A stretch of 64,000 nt of DNA, taken from Telmatospirillum siberiense (lineage in GTDB: Bacteria > Pseudomonadota > Alphaproteobacteria > Rhodospirillales > Magnetospirillaceae). The position numbers and the translations under genes are program-made. Below are positions 33,666 to 42,909 of this stretch, piece by piece. The notes under the pieces were generated by a model. That model did no database searches. It was not told the DNA's origin and worked only from the letters and a program-made list of their open reading frames with translations. How positions within the stretch are numbered: the first letter of the stretch is position 1; each line of letters starts with the position of its first letter. The DNA lies in NCBI RefSeq assembly GCF_002845745.1, contig NZ_PIUM01000002.1:186001-250000 (forward strand). Direction: 5' to 3'.

Positions 33666-34391
33666 ATGTCCAACTCGTCTAAAACCGCCCTGGTCATCAG
33701 CGCCCACTCGGCAGATTTCGTCTGGCGCGCCGGTGGGGCCATCGCGCTTTACGCGTCGCGCGGCTACGCGGTCAGCGTCGTTTGCCTGTCCTTCGGCGAG
33801 CGGGGAGAATCGGCGAAGCTTTGGCGGCAAGCCGGCATGACCCTGGATCAGGTCAAGACGGCCCGCCGCGATGAGGCGGAGAAGGCGGCGGAGATCCTGG
33901 GGGCCAAGCTGCGCTGTTTCGATCTGGGTGATTACCCGTTACGGGTGCCCGACGAGACGATCATGGAATTGGCCGATCTCTATCGGGAGATCGCTCCGGA
34001 ATTCGTCCTCACCCATTCGCTGGACGATCCTTACAATTTCGACCATTCGCTGGCCTCCCGCGTTGCCCAGGAGGCCCGCATCATCGCCCAGGCCCATGGT
34101 CATCGGCCCGAGCTGACGCCGGTGCTGGGGGCGCCGCCGATCTTTCTGTTCGAACCGCATCAGCCCGAGCAATGCCATTGGCATCCCAATACCCTGCTCG
34201 ACATTTCGCCGGTTTGGGACAAGAAGCGCGCCGCCTTCGAGACGATGGCGGCTCAGGAACATCTCTGGGAGTACTACACCCGCGTCGCCCTGCAGCGCGG
34301 CGTGCAGGCCTCGCGCAATTCCAACCTGAAAATTCGCTACGCCGAAGGCTATCAACGGTTGTTTCCGCAGGTCACGGAGGAACTGGCATGA
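33666..34391 (+). CDS. galB: 4-oxalomesaconate hydratase (GalB, LmbE/PIG-L fold)
   Basis: A 241-aa zinc-dependent protein of the LmbE/PIG-L family. The usual AHPDDE motif reads ISAHSADFVWRAGGAIA, the form I associate with GalB of the gallate pathway, and THSLDDPYNFDHSLASRVAQ and PIFLFEPHQPEQCHW supply further metal/substrate residues. GalB hydrates 4-oxalomesaconate to 4-carboxy-4-hydroxy-2-oxoadipate. The gene overlaps galC by 4 nt, which strongly supports the assignment over a generic deacetylase. Confidence 0.85.
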   Translation: MSNSSKTALVISAHSADFVWRAGGAIALYASRGYAVSVVCLSFGERGESAKLWRQAGMTLDQVKTARRDEAEKAAEILGAKLRCFDLGDYPLRVPDETIMELADLYREIAPEFVLTHSLDDPYNFDHSLASRVAQEARIIAQAHGHRPELTPVLGAPPIFLFEPHQPEQCHWHPNTLLDISPVWDKKRAAFETMAAQEHLWEYYTRVALQRGVQASRNSNLKIRYAEGYQRLFPQVTEELA

Positions 34392-35092
34392 CCACAGGAA
34401 TCGTCGTCACCAGGAAACCGAGCTTCTCCAAGGATCTGGCAGAGCGTTTGGCCGGACTTGGGGTGGCGACGGTGCATGAGGCGATGGGACGGAGCGGCCT
34501 CATGCGCCCTTATCTGCGCCCGATCTATGCGGGGGCGCGTATCGCCGGACCGGCGGTGACCATCCTGGCGCAGCCGGGTGACAACTGGATGCTGCATGTG
34601 GCCGTCGAGCAATGCTCTCCCGGCGACGTCGTGGTGCTGGCCTGCACCACGGAGAATAACGACGGCATGTTCGGCGACCTGCTGGCGACATCGATGAAGG
34701 CCCGCGGCGTCGCCGGATTGATCATCGACGCCGGTTGCCGCGATACCGATACGCTGCAGGGCATGGGATTTCCGGTCTGGTCGAAAGCCATCCATGCGCG
34801 GGGCACGGTCAAGGCGACGTTGGGCTCGGTCAATGTGCCGATCATCTGTGCCGGCACTCTGGTCCATCCCGGCGACGCCATCGTCGCCGACGATGACGGC
34901 GTGGTGGTGGTGCCCAATCGGGCCGTCGAACGAGCCGTCTCGCTGGGCGAGGAGCGTGTCCGCCTGGAGGAAGCCAAGAGGGCCCGCTTGGCCGCCGGGG
35001 AACTCGGTCTCGATATCTACAACATGCGTCCGAAGCTTGAGGCCATGGGACTGCGCTATGTCGAATCGCTGGATGAGGTGGACCCAGCGTAG
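34388..35092 (+). CDS. galC: 4-carboxy-4-hydroxy-2-oxoadipate aldolase / oxaloacetate decarboxylase (GalC/LigK)
   Basis: A 234-aa class II aldolase of the RraA-like fold that splits CHA into pyruvate and oxaloacetate. VATVHEAMGRSGLMRPYLRPIYAGARIAGPAVT is the family N-terminus; IIDAGCRDTDTL holds the Arg-Asp pair that binds metal and pyruvate, and GDAIVADDDGVVVVPN is the family signature. It starts inside the end of galB. It serves both the gallate and protocatechuate 4,5-cleavage routes. Confidence 0.9.
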   Translation: MTTGIVVTRKPSFSKDLAERLAGLGVATVHEAMGRSGLMRPYLRPIYAGARIAGPAVTILAQPGDNWMLHVAVEQCSPGDVVVLACTTENNDGMFGDLLATSMKARGVAGLIIDAGCRDTDTLQGMGFPVWSKAIHARGTVKATLGSVNVPIICAGTLVHPGDAIVADDDGVVVVPNRAVERAVSLGEERVRLEEAKRARLAAGELGLDIYNMRPKLEAMGLRYVESLDEVDPA

Positions 35093-35134
35093 CAATAACG
35101 CGGCAGAAAATAACCGATTTGGGGAGGTCGAAGA

Positions 35135-36403
35135 ATGTTGACTTGGTTCACTCAGCTCTCGAAGCAGGAGAAATGGACCTTCTGGGCCTGTTTCAGCGGC
35201 TGGGGGCTCGATGCCATGGATACCCAGATGTACGCCTTGGCCATCCCCACGCTGATTTCATTGTGGGGAATGAGCAAGGGGCAGGCTGGCATTCTGGGCA
35301 CCGCCGTGCTGATCATGGCGGCCCTCGGCGGTTGGCTCGCCGGAATGCTGTCCGACCGTATCGGCCGGGTTCGCGTTCTGCAGATCACCATCCTTTGGTT
35401 TTCCGCCTTCACCTTCCTTTCCGGTCTCACCAATTCCTTCTGGGAACTGCTCGCCGCCCGCAGTCTGCAGGGCATCGGCTTCGGCGGTGAATGGGCTGTC
35501 GGCTCGGTCCTGATCAGCGAGGCGATCAGCCCCCGGGTGCGCGGCCGGGTCGTCGGCGCCATCCAGGCAGGTTGGGCTATCGGCTATGGCATCGCGGTGC
35601 TGATATCGACGGTTCTGTTCAGCCTGTTGCCGGCGGACCTCGCCTGGCGCGTCTTCTTCTTCATCGGCCTGCTGCCGGCACTTCTGGTGCTGTGGATCCG
35701 CCGCAACATCCAGGACGCGGCGATCTTTCGGGAATCGCGACAGGCCACGGGCGGCGCGCCCACCGTTTCCGTCTGGCAGATTTTCGGCCGGGCGCATCTC
35801 GCCACCACGCTCAAGGCTACTCTGCTGACCACGGGGATCTACGGCGGCAACTATGTGATGATCACCTGGCTGCCGGCCTATCTGAAGATGTCGCTGCATC
35901 TTTCCGTCCTTAATGTTGGCGCCTATCTCGCCGTCAACATTCTGGGCAGTTTCGCTGGCGCCTTTCTGAACGGCTGGATGGCCGATTTTCTTGGACGCCG
36001 CAAGACCTTCATGGTGAACGCCTGTCTCCAGGTCATCGCGGTCGGCATCTACACCATGGCTCCGATCAATACGATCGCCATCTTCTTCATGGGTTTCGTT
36101 CTGGGAACCCTGCAATCGGGCACGGCGGCAGGGACCGGCGCCTTCCTGGCCGAGTTGTTCCCGACCCATATCCGCGGCACCGCCCAAGGTTTCTGCGGCA
36201 ACGGCGGCCGGGCCATCGGGGCGGTGATGCCGGCGCTGGTCGGCATCATCAGCGCCGACATGCCGCTCGGCGCCGCCATGGGGCTCGGCGCCTGCTCCGC
36301 TTATTTCGTGGTGGTCGTGTTTGCCGCCCTGCTGCCGGAAACCCGTGGTCGGGATCTGCGTTCGATGACCGTGGCCGCCGACGACAAGCCTTCCGGGAAC
36401 TGA
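35135..36403 (+). CDS. MFS carrier, probably aromatic or tricarboxylic acid uptake
   Basis: A 422-aa 12-helix symporter. FWACFSGWGLDAMDTQMYALAIPTL resembles helix 1 of aromatic-acid/sialate-type importers, and GWLAGMLSDRIGRVRVLQ is MFS motif A; LQGIGFGGEWAVGSVLISE is the conserved helix 4-5 segment of this group. GGGGAGG lies 8 nt before the ATG. As the last gene of the iclR-galBC cluster it likely imports the pathway substrate, perhaps gallate or a derived acid. Confidence 0.85.
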   Translation: MLTWFTQLSKQEKWTFWACFSGWGLDAMDTQMYALAIPTLISLWGMSKGQAGILGTAVLIMAALGGWLAGMLSDRIGRVRVLQITILWFSAFTFLSGLTNSFWELLAARSLQGIGFGGEWAVGSVLISEAISPRVRGRVVGAIQAGWAIGYGIAVLISTVLFSLLPADLAWRVFFFIGLLPALLVLWIRRNIQDAAIFRESRQATGGAPTVSVWQIFGRAHLATTLKATLLTTGIYGGNYVMITWLPAYLKMSLHLSVLNVGAYLAVNILGSFAGAFLNGWMADFLGRRKTFMVNACLQVIAVGIYTMAPINTIAIFFMGFVLGTLQSGTAAGTGAFLAELFPTHIRGTAQGFCGNGGRAIGAVMPALVGIISADMPLGAAMGLGACSAYFVVVVFAALLPETRGRDLRSMTVAADDKPSGN

Positions 36404-36529
36404 CGAAAGGTCTTCGAAAACGGATAGGCGCCAGTTGTCGGCGTCCTGTCCGCGATGCCCGTGTTCCCCGCCTGACGCCATCCGTCAGGCGGGTCGTTGT
36501 TTTGTTTCAGTTCGGGGAGCATGGCGCCC

Positions 36530-38218
36530 ATGGTTGCTCTTTTCAGTCGAATTACGTCAAAGATCCTTGTTATTCCGATTGTCGCGATGCTCGCCTTGGC
36601 CCTGGTCGGAGCCGCTTCCGTCCATACCATCGGGGCGATCACCACCGACGAACATCAGTCTCGGGCCCGGATCGCGGCGGAGATCGCCGCGACCATCGTC
36701 GAGGGTTTCGAGGCCAAGGTGGCGAAGGGCGAGATCGCCGATGCCCAGGCCCAGGAGATGGCCAAGGACATCCTGCGGAGCTTGCGTTACGACGGCAGCG
36801 AATATGTGACGGTCCACGATCTGGCCAACGTCACCCTGGTCAACGGTCCTTTCCGCCAGCAGGAGGGCAAGTCATCGGCGGACGCCAAGGATCCGAACGG
36901 CACCTATTTCGCCCGCGACATGCTGGCGCAGGCGAAATCGGGTGGCGGGTTCAATTATTATCTATGGCCGAAGACGGCCAATACGCCGCCGGTGCGCAAG
37001 GTCGCCTATTCAAAAATGGCGGCCGGCGACTGGAAGTGGGAAGTGACGTCGGGAATCTATCTCGATACGGTCGAGGCCGCGTTTCAAGCCAACGCCTGGC
37101 GGATGGGGGCCGCAGTGGCGGTGCTGGCCCTGCTGACCCTGGGACTGGCCGTCTGGTTCGGTCGTGGCCTGATCCGCCCGATTCTTGTCTTGACTACGGT
37201 GACCCATCATCTGGCCGAAGGCGATTTGACGGTGGTCGTTCCCGGTCGTGAACGCAGGGATGAGATGGGGACTCTGGCCAAGGCGATCGATGTGCTGAAG
37301 GAAAAGTCGGTCGAGGCCGCTCACCTGCGTGTCGCTCAGGATCGCATGAAGATGGAGGCGGCGAAGGAACGGCAGGCGGCAATGCATGCGCTGGCCGATG
37401 GCTTCGAGTCCTCGGTCAAGAAAGTGGTCGATAGCATGGGGGCCTCGGTGAGCGATATGGAAAACTCGGCCAATGTTCTGAGTTTGGCGGCCGAGGAGGC
37501 CAACGGACGGACGACCTCGGCCGCCGTCGCCGCCGAGGAGACCAGCGCCAATGTCAGTACGGTTTCGGCGGCGACCGAGGAGCTCTTCTCCTCGATTCAG
37601 GAAATTTCGCGCCAGATCTCCCAATCCTCGATGATCGCCACTGACGCCGTTTCCGAGGCCGAGCGGACCAACCAGGCCATGGCGGCTTTGGAGGATTCGG
37701 TCAAGCGGATCGGCGACATCGTCGAATTGATCAACAGCATCGCATCCCAGACCAATCTTCTGGCCTTGAACGCCACCATCGAGGCGGCCCGTGCCGGCGA
37801 GGCCGGCAAGGGCTTCGCCGTCGTGGCATCGGAAGTGAAATCGCTGGCCACGCAAACGGCGCGTGCGACCGAGGATATCCAGGCCAAGGTCGCGGAGATC
37901 CACACGATGACCGGTTCGGCGGTTTCAGCTATCCGAGGTATCGGTGAAACAGTGGGGCGGATGAATGAGATCACCACCACCGTCGCCGCCGCCGTCGAGG
38001 AGCAGGGCGCTGCGACCCAGGAAATTGCCGGTAGCGTGCATCAGGCGGCGGAGGGAACGCGGCAGGTCTCTGACGACGTGTCGGTTGCCCAGCGCGCCGC
38101 GTCGAAGACCGGTTCGGTGGCTGCGAATGTTCTGGGGGCTGCCGGCTCTCTTGCCCAAGAGGCCGAACGGCTCCGGGCCGAGGTTGATTGTTTCCTGCAA
38201 GGCGTGCGAGCCGTATGA
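36530..38218 (+). CDS. Methyl-accepting chemotaxis protein with single Cache sensor
   Basis: A 562-aa chemoreceptor. Membrane helices at about 12-32 and 188-208 flank a periplasmic sCache domain ([39 protein letters not shown]). HAMP follows, then the signalling domain with the hairpin core [44 protein letters not shown]. Several ATGs are near; 36530 has GGGGAG about 10 nt upstream. It follows the galBC-MFS genes by 126 nt, so it may sense the same class of compound, though a separate promoter is likely. Confidence 0.92.
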   Translation: MVALFSRITSKILVIPIVAMLALALVGAASVHTIGAITTDEHQSRARIAAEIAATIVEGFEAKVAKGEIADAQAQEMAKDILRSLRYDGSEYVTVHDLANVTLVNGPFRQQEGKSSADAKDPNGTYFARDMLAQAKSGGGFNYYLWPKTANTPPVRKVAYSKMAAGDWKWEVTSGIYLDTVEAAFQANAWRMGAAVAVLALLTLGLAVWFGRGLIRPILVLTTVTHHLAEGDLTVVVPGRERRDEMGTLAKAIDVLKEKSVEAAHLRVAQDRMKMEAAKERQAAMHALADGFESSVKKVVDSMGASVSDMENSANVLSLAAEEANGRTTSAAVAAEETSANVSTVSAATEELFSSIQEISRQISQSSMIATDAVSEAERTNQAMAALEDSVKRIGDIVELINSIASQTNLLALNATIEAARAGEAGKGFAVVASEVKSLATQTARATEDIQAKVAEIHTMTGSAVSAIRGIGETVGRMNEITTTVAAAVEEQGAATQEIAGSVHQAAEGTRQVSDDVSVAQRAASKTGSVAANVLGAAGSLAQEAERLRAEVDCFLQGVRAV

Positions 38219-38298
38219 CCTGAGCGGTTCGCCCGTAACGGCCGCCCTTGGGGCGGTGGCCAGACCGATGGATATCGGCGTCCGGCGGGCACAATGAG

Positions 38299-38322
38299 GG
38301 CGAGCCACCGAAGTGGCTCGCC
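38299..38322 (+). terminator. Hairpin terminator after the chemoreceptor gene
   Basis: Perfect 10-bp stem GGCGAGCCAC / GTGGCTCGCC with a CGAA tetraloop; followed by GGTATAATAAGG. Confidence 0.6.
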
Positions 38323-38337
38323 GGTATAATAAGGCCT

Positions 38338-38354
38338 CAACCAATTGAATTGTG
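38338..38354. promoter_or_regulatory. Second copy of the CAATTGAATTG dyad
   Basis: Identical 17-mer to 19830-19846, here about 34 nt before the DUF1993 start codon. Its location in two promoter regions suggests a shared regulator. Confidence 0.4.
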
Positions 38355-38387
38355 CCAGGAACCATCCATTCTGCCGGAGTTGTTACC

Positions 38388-38894
38388 ATGTCCCTTTCCA
38401 TGTACCAGGTCTCCATCCCCGTTTTTCAGCGGACCTTGAACAGTCTCTCGGTTCTTCTCGAGAAGGGTGCCGCTTTTGCCGAGGCCAGGAAGATCGATCC
38501 TTCGGTGCTGCTCAACGCGCGCCTGGCTCCCGATATGTTCCCGCTGGTCCGCCAGGTTCAGATCGCCAGCGACACGGCCAAGGGGGCAGGGGCCCGGCTG
38601 GCCAACATCGACATCCCCAGCTTCCCGGATGAGGAGGCGTCGTTTGCCGATTTGCAGGCCCGGATCACCAAGACCCTGGATTTCCTGAACGGCATCCACG
38701 CGACGCAGATCGACGGCAGTGAAGAGCGGACCGTCATCTTGAAGACCCATAGCGGCGAGGTGAGCTTCACCGGACAGTCCTATCTGCTGTTCTTCGCCCT
38801 TCCCAACTTCTATTTCCACGTCACCTCGGCCTACGCCATCCTGCGGCACAACGGAGTGGAGATCGGCAAGCTGGATTATCTGGGCGGTCTTTAA
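38388..38894 (+). CDS. DUF1993 family protein
   Basis: A 168-aa soluble protein of the DUF1993 family, mostly helical with a DinB-like four-helix outline; the function is not known. The family blocks LNARLAPDMFPLVRQVQIASDTAKG and GQSYLLFFALPNFYFHVTSAYAILRHNGVEIGK are both clear. The ATG at 38388 follows CGGAG. It is a single gene; a convergent terminator separates it from the thiolase. Confidence 0.88.
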   Translation: MSLSMYQVSIPVFQRTLNSLSVLLEKGAAFAEARKIDPSVLLNARLAPDMFPLVRQVQIASDTAKGAGARLANIDIPSFPDEEASFADLQARITKTLDFLNGIHATQIDGSEERTVILKTHSGEVSFTGQSYLLFFALPNFYFHVTSAYAILRHNGVEIGKLDYLGGL

Positions 38895-38902
38895 CCGGAT
38901 TT

Positions 38903-38957
38903 CACCACGAAGGCGCGAAGACGGGATCGCCTCTTCGTCATCTTCGTGGTGAGTTTT
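38903..38957. terminator. Bidirectional terminator between DUF1993 and the thiolase
   Basis: Outer arms CACCACGAAG (38903-38912) and CTTCGTGGTG (38942-38951), with an inner GCGAAGA / TCTTCGT pairing, then AGTTTT. It ends the long leftward operon and the DUF1993 gene. Confidence 0.65.
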
Positions 38958-38966
38958 CCGTTGCCG

Positions 38967-40142
38967 TTAAGGACGTTCGACGCAGAGCGCGATTCCCATG
39001 CCGCCGCCGATACATAAGGTGGCCAGTCCCTTCCTGGCGTTCTGTCGGCGCATCTGATGGAGCAGCGTGACCAGGATGCGGGCGCCCGACGCGCCGATGG
39101 GATGGCCGAGCGCGATGGCGCCGCCGTTGACGTTCACCTTGGCGGTATCCCAGCCCAGGTCGTGGTTGACGGCCAGGGCCTGGGCGGCGAAGGCTTCATT
39201 CGCTTCGATCAGGTCGAGATCGTCGATGTTCCAGCCGGCCTTCTTCAGCGCCAGGCGGCTGGCGGGAATCGGCCCCGTGCCCATGATTGCCGGATCGACG
39301 CCCGCCGTCCCCCAGGAGACGATGCGGGCCAAGGGCTCGATGCCGCGTTTGGCGGCGTTCTCTTCGCTCATCAATAGAAGGGCGGCCGCGCCATCATTGA
39401 GACCCGAGGCGTTGCCGGCGGTCACCGTGCCGTCCTTGGAGAAGGCCGGGCGCAGCTTGGCCAAGCCTTCAAGCGTCGTTCCCGCCTTGGGGTGCTCGTC
39501 GACGGAAACGACGGTTTCGCCCTTGCGTCCCTTGATCGTCACCGGGGCGATTTCATCGGCAAAGCGCCCCGCCGTCATCGCGGCTTCCGCCTTTTGCTGG
39601 GACGCAGCGGCGAACGCATCCTGCATCTCGCGCGAGAGCGACCACTGCTTTGCGATATTTTCGGCGGTAACGCCCATGTGATAATCGTTGAAGGCGTCCC
39701 ACAGGCCGTCCTTGATCATCGTATCGACAAACTCGGCCGCCCCCATCCTGACGCCGCCCCGCAGATGCGCCGCATGCACGGACTGGCTCATGCTTTCCTG
39801 GCCGCCGGCAATGACGATCTCGGCGTCGCCCATTCCGATGGCCTGATAGCCGAAGGCCACCGCCCGCAAGCCGGACCCGCAGACCTGATTGATGGTGATG
39901 GCGGATCGTTCGACCGGAATTCCGGCATCGACCGAGGATTGCCGTGCCGGGTTCTGGCCCTGGCCGGCCGTCAGAACCTGCCCCAGAATCACTTCGCTGA
40001 CTTCCTGGGGGGCCACCTTGGCGCGTGACAGCACCTCACGGATGGCGATTTCGCCCAAAGCGCGGGCGGAAAGGGGGCTGAGCGCGCCGTTGAAACTTCC
40101 CACCGGCGTGCGAACGGCTTCTGCGATGACGATTGCTGACAT
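38967..40142 (-). CDS. Acetyl-CoA acetyltransferase (thiolase) 1
   Basis: A 391-aa biosynthetic/degradative thiolase that cleaves acetoacetyl-CoA to two acetyl-CoA. The acyl-enzyme cysteine is in [21 protein letters not shown] (about residue 88); [20 protein letters not shown] has the catalytic His and [10 protein letters not shown] the second Cys. It is the last gene of the leftward operon, 59 nt after the CoA-transferase beta gene. Confidence 0.95.
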   Translation of the reverse strand: MSAIVIAEAVRTPVGSFNGALSPLSARALGEIAIREVLSRAKVAPQEVSEVILGQVLTAGQGQNPARQSSVDAGIPVERSAITINQVCGSGLRAVAFGYQAIGMGDAEIVIAGGQESMSQSVHAAHLRGGVRMGAAEFVDTMIKDGLWDAFNDYHMGVTAENIAKQWSLSREMQDAFAAASQQKAEAAMTAGRFADEIAPVTIKGRKGETVVSVDEHPKAGTTLEGLAKLRPAFSKDGTVTAGNASGLNDGAAALLLMSEENAAKRGIEPLARIVSWGTAGVDPAIMGTGPIPASRLALKKAGWNIDDLDLIEANEAFAAQALAVNHDLGWDTAKVNVNGGAIALGHPIGASGARILVTLLHQMRRQNARKGLATLCIGGGMGIALCVERP

Positions 40143-40201
40143 GATTTTGGGTCTCTATTTTTTCGAGTTCAATATCGAACCCATTCCTCGCCGGGAACGG
40201 G

Positions 40202-40858
40202 TTAGGCCGCTACCGCCATGACGGAAACGTCGTCGGGGACGATCAGATGCGCCTGGGTCGCCGCCAGAACCTGATCGACGCTGACGCCGGGGGCCACCTC
40301 GCTCAGCACCAACCCCTCCGGCGTCGTCCGGATGACCGCCATTTCGGTCACGATCAGGTCGACACTGCGGATCGACGTCAGCGGCAAGGTGCAGCGCTTG
40401 AGGATTTTCGGCGCTCCCTTCGCGGTGTGGGTCATCGCCACGATGACCCGCTTCGCTCCGGAAACCAGGTCCATCGCGCCGCCCATTCCCGGTACCATCT
40501 TGCCGGGAACCATCCAGTTCGCCAGTTGTCCCAGTTCGTCCACCTGCAATCCGCCCAACACGGTGATGTCCAGATGCCCGCCCCTTATCAGGCCGAAAGA
40601 CATCGCCGAATCGAAGGCGAAAGCTCCCGGCAAGGCGCCGATGGGCGCGCCTCCGGCATCGGTCAGGTCGGCCGACGGCGACACGCCGGCGGGAAGCGCC
40701 TGCATGCCGACGATGCCATTTTCCGATTGAAAGGAGACGTCGATGCCGGGCGGCAGATATTGGGCGACCATGGTCGGAAGCCCGATCCCCAGATTGACCA
40801 GATCGCCATCCTTCAGTTCGAGGGCGACACGCCGGGCGATCAGTGTCTTGTCATCCAT
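40202..40858 (-). CDS. Acetoacetate-type CoA-transferase beta subunit 2
   Basis: A 218-aa ScoB-like subunit with the catalytic Glu in SFQSENGIVGM and the block QVDELGQLANWMVPGKMVPGMGG, nearly the same as the copy at 23166-23828. Its ATG (complement of 40856-40858) overlaps the alpha gene by 8 nt. In this operon it likely loads CoA onto acetoacetate released by the BKACE enzyme. Confidence 0.92.
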   Translation of the reverse strand: MDDKTLIARRVALELKDGDLVNLGIGLPTMVAQYLPPGIDVSFQSENGIVGMQALPAGVSPSADLTDAGGAPIGALPGAFAFDSAMSFGLIRGGHLDITVLGGLQVDELGQLANWMVPGKMVPGMGGAMDLVSGAKRVIVAMTHTAKGAPKILKRCTLPLTSIRSVDLIVTEMAVIRTTPEGLVLSEVAPGVSVDQVLAATQAHLIVPDDVSVMAVAA

Positions 40859-41513
40859 TCTTTTTCTCCTGAGGCACGAGATAGTCGACGACCACATGAG
40901 GCGTGACGACGGAATCGGGATCGATAGCGCCGACCGGAACGATATCCTCGGCCTCGGCGATCACCACCTCCGCCGCCATGGCGATCAGCGGATTGAAGTT
41001 CCTTGCGGTAAAGGCGTAGGAGAGATTGCCGCGATAGTCTGCGCGCTTGGCATTGACCAGGGCGAAGTCGGCGCTGATCGGAAGTTCGACCAGGAACGTC
41101 CGCCCGTCGATGTCGATGGTCCGTTTTCCGTCCTCGACGACGGTCCCCACGCCGGTCGGCGTCACGATGGCACCCAGACCGAAGCCTGCGGCCCGGACCC
41201 GTTCGGCCAGGGTCCCTTGCGGCACGAGATCGACCTCAAGACTGCCCGCGATCATCTGGGCCTGCGTTTCCGGGTTGGTCCCGATGTGACTGGCGACCAC
41301 CTTCTTCACCAGCTTGGCGGAAATCAGCTTGCCGATGCCGACGCCCGGCCGCGCCGTGTCGTTGGCGATCACCGTCAGATCTTTTTTTCCTTGGCGCACC
41401 AATTCGTCGATCAGGCCGTGCGGCGAACCGCACCCCATGAACCCGCCGATCATCAGAATTGCTCCGTCCGGAATTCGGTCCACAGCTTCTTTTATTGTCG
41501 TCGACTTGCTCAT
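40851..41513 (-). CDS. Acetoacetate-type CoA-transferase alpha subunit 2
   Basis: A 220-aa ScoA-like subunit (LMIGGFMGCGSPHGLID, IANDTARPGVGIGKLI, LEVDLVPQGTLAERVRAAG), close to the copy at 22511-23176. The ATG at the complement of 41511-41513 marks the start of homology. It lies 80 nt after the previous pair of transferase genes. Confidence 0.92.
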   Translation of the reverse strand: MSKSTTIKEAVDRIPDGAILMIGGFMGCGSPHGLIDELVRQGKKDLTVIANDTARPGVGIGKLISAKLVKKVVASHIGTNPETQAQMIAGSLEVDLVPQGTLAERVRAAGFGLGAIVTPTGVGTVVEDGKRTIDIDGRTFLVELPISADFALVNAKRADYRGNLSYAFTARNFNPLIAMAAEVVIAEAEDIVPVGAIDPDSVVTPHVVVDYLVPQEKKNG

Positions 41514-41593
41514 CGAAGGTCTCCGCAGAGCTTGAATTGGCCAAATGACTTTGTTTGGAAGGGGAGGGCGGTCGATGTCGGGCACCCCTAAAT

Positions 41594-42238
41594 TTATCGT
41601 TCCATTTGCTTGAGAGAGCTGGAAACGATGAGGCGCGGCTCGACCTGACGCTGAATATCCTCAGGGGAAAGCCCGTCCAGGACTTCCACCAGCAGCAAAC
41701 CCTGGGGCGTCACATCGATCACGCATTGTTCCGTCACGACGTGGTTGACGCAGCGTTTTCCCGTCAGCGGATAGCTGCAGTCCTTGACGATTTTCGGGGA
41801 ACCGTTCTTGGCGCACAATTCCATGGCCACGATGACTTTGCGGACGCCGTTGACGAGATCCATGGCTCCGCCCATGCCAAATTTCCCGCCGGGCCGCGTC
41901 CAATTGGCAAGATCGCCGTTTTCAGCGATTTGCAGTCCACCCAGCACCGTGGCGGCCAGCCTTCCCGAGCGCACAATGGCGAAAGACTCGGCGCTGTCGA
42001 AGGCGCAGGAACCGAAGACCGGGACGAATTCGGTGGAACTGGCGTTCGAAAAAGCTTCGACTTTTTGAACTCCGGTCGCCGCCGGACCAACGCCGATAAA
42101 GCCGTTTTCCGTGTGAAACATCACGCCCGGCACGGCGTAATCCGAGCACATGCCGGGAATGCCGACTCCAAGATTGACCACATCGCCGGCCTTGAAATAT
42201 TCGGCCGCTCTTTTGGCGATTCTGTTGCGGATATCCAT
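41594..42238 (-). CDS. Second-type CoA-transferase beta subunit
   Basis: A 214-aa family I beta subunit, with catalytic Glu in MFHTENGFIGVGPAATGVQK. It keeps GLQIAENGDLANWTRPGGKFGMGGAMDLV, but is clearly diverged from the two acetoacetate-type pairs, so it probably uses a different acid (a longer or hydroxylated oxo acid). It pairs with the gene at 42251-42907, 12 nt upstream. Confidence 0.9.
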   Translation of the reverse strand: MDIRNRIAKRAAEYFKAGDVVNLGVGIPGMCSDYAVPGVMFHTENGFIGVGPAATGVQKVEAFSNASSTEFVPVFGSCAFDSAESFAIVRSGRLAATVLGGLQIAENGDLANWTRPGGKFGMGGAMDLVNGVRKVIVAMELCAKNGSPKIVKDCSYPLTGKRCVNHVVTEQCVIDVTPQGLLLVEVLDGLSPEDIQRQVEPRLIVSSSLKQMER

Positions 42239-42250
42239 GCGACTGCCCCC

Positions 42251-42907
42251 CTACTTCGCCAAAACCATATCGACATAGACGCCGGGAGTGCCGATGCGAT
42301 CGATGCCGATCTCGTCCACGTCCATCAGCATGTCGGCGTCGACCAGGGTGAGGTCCGCCGCCGTCGCGATCAGCGGATTGAAGTTTCGCATGGTCCCCCG
42401 GTAAGCGAGATTGCCCAGGGGGTCGGCCATCCGTGCCCGGACCAGCCCGATATCGGCGCGCAAGGCGGTTTCCAGCAGATATTTTTCGCCGGTGCCGTTG
42501 ACTTCGACGATCTGGCGTCCCTCTTCCACCACGGTTCCCAGGCCCGTCTTGGTGAGCACGCCCCCCAGTCCGGCGCCGCCGCAACGGACACGCTCGACCA
42601 GGCTGCCTTGCGGAACGAACTCCACCTCGATCTCGCCGGCCTCCAGCATGGCCACCACTTCGGTATTCCTGCCGATGTAGGAGGTGATGATCTTGTCGAC
42701 CAGACGATGATGGAACAGGCGCCCCAGGGTGAGATTGGCGTCGGCGGAGTCGATGGAAATGACGGTAAGATGCCTGGCTCCGCTGTCGATGACGCATTGG
42801 ATCAGGGCGTTGGGGGTGCCGTGGTTGTGCATTCCCCCGCACATCACCGTCTGACCGTCCTTGAACTGGGCGATGATTTCATCGCGCGATCGGATTTTTC
42901 CCGGCAT
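42251..42907 (-). CDS. Second-type CoA-transferase alpha subunit
   Basis: A 218-aa alpha subunit starting MPGKIRSRDEIIAQFKDGQTV. The Gly loop reads MCGGMHNHGTPNALI, not the GGFMG(V/C)GSPH of the acetoacetate type, which supports another substrate. IEVEFVPQGSLVERVRCGGAG is the common family block. It begins 2 nt after the thiolase stop codon. Confidence 0.9.
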   Translation of the reverse strand: MPGKIRSRDEIIAQFKDGQTVMCGGMHNHGTPNALIQCVIDSGARHLTVISIDSADANLTLGRLFHHRLVDKIITSYIGRNTEVVAMLEAGEIEVEFVPQGSLVERVRCGGAGLGGVLTKTGLGTVVEEGRQIVEVNGTGEKYLLETALRADIGLVRARMADPLGNLAYRGTMRNFNPLIATAADLTLVDADMLMDVDEIGIDRIGTPGVYVDMVLAK

Positions 42908-42909
42908 GA

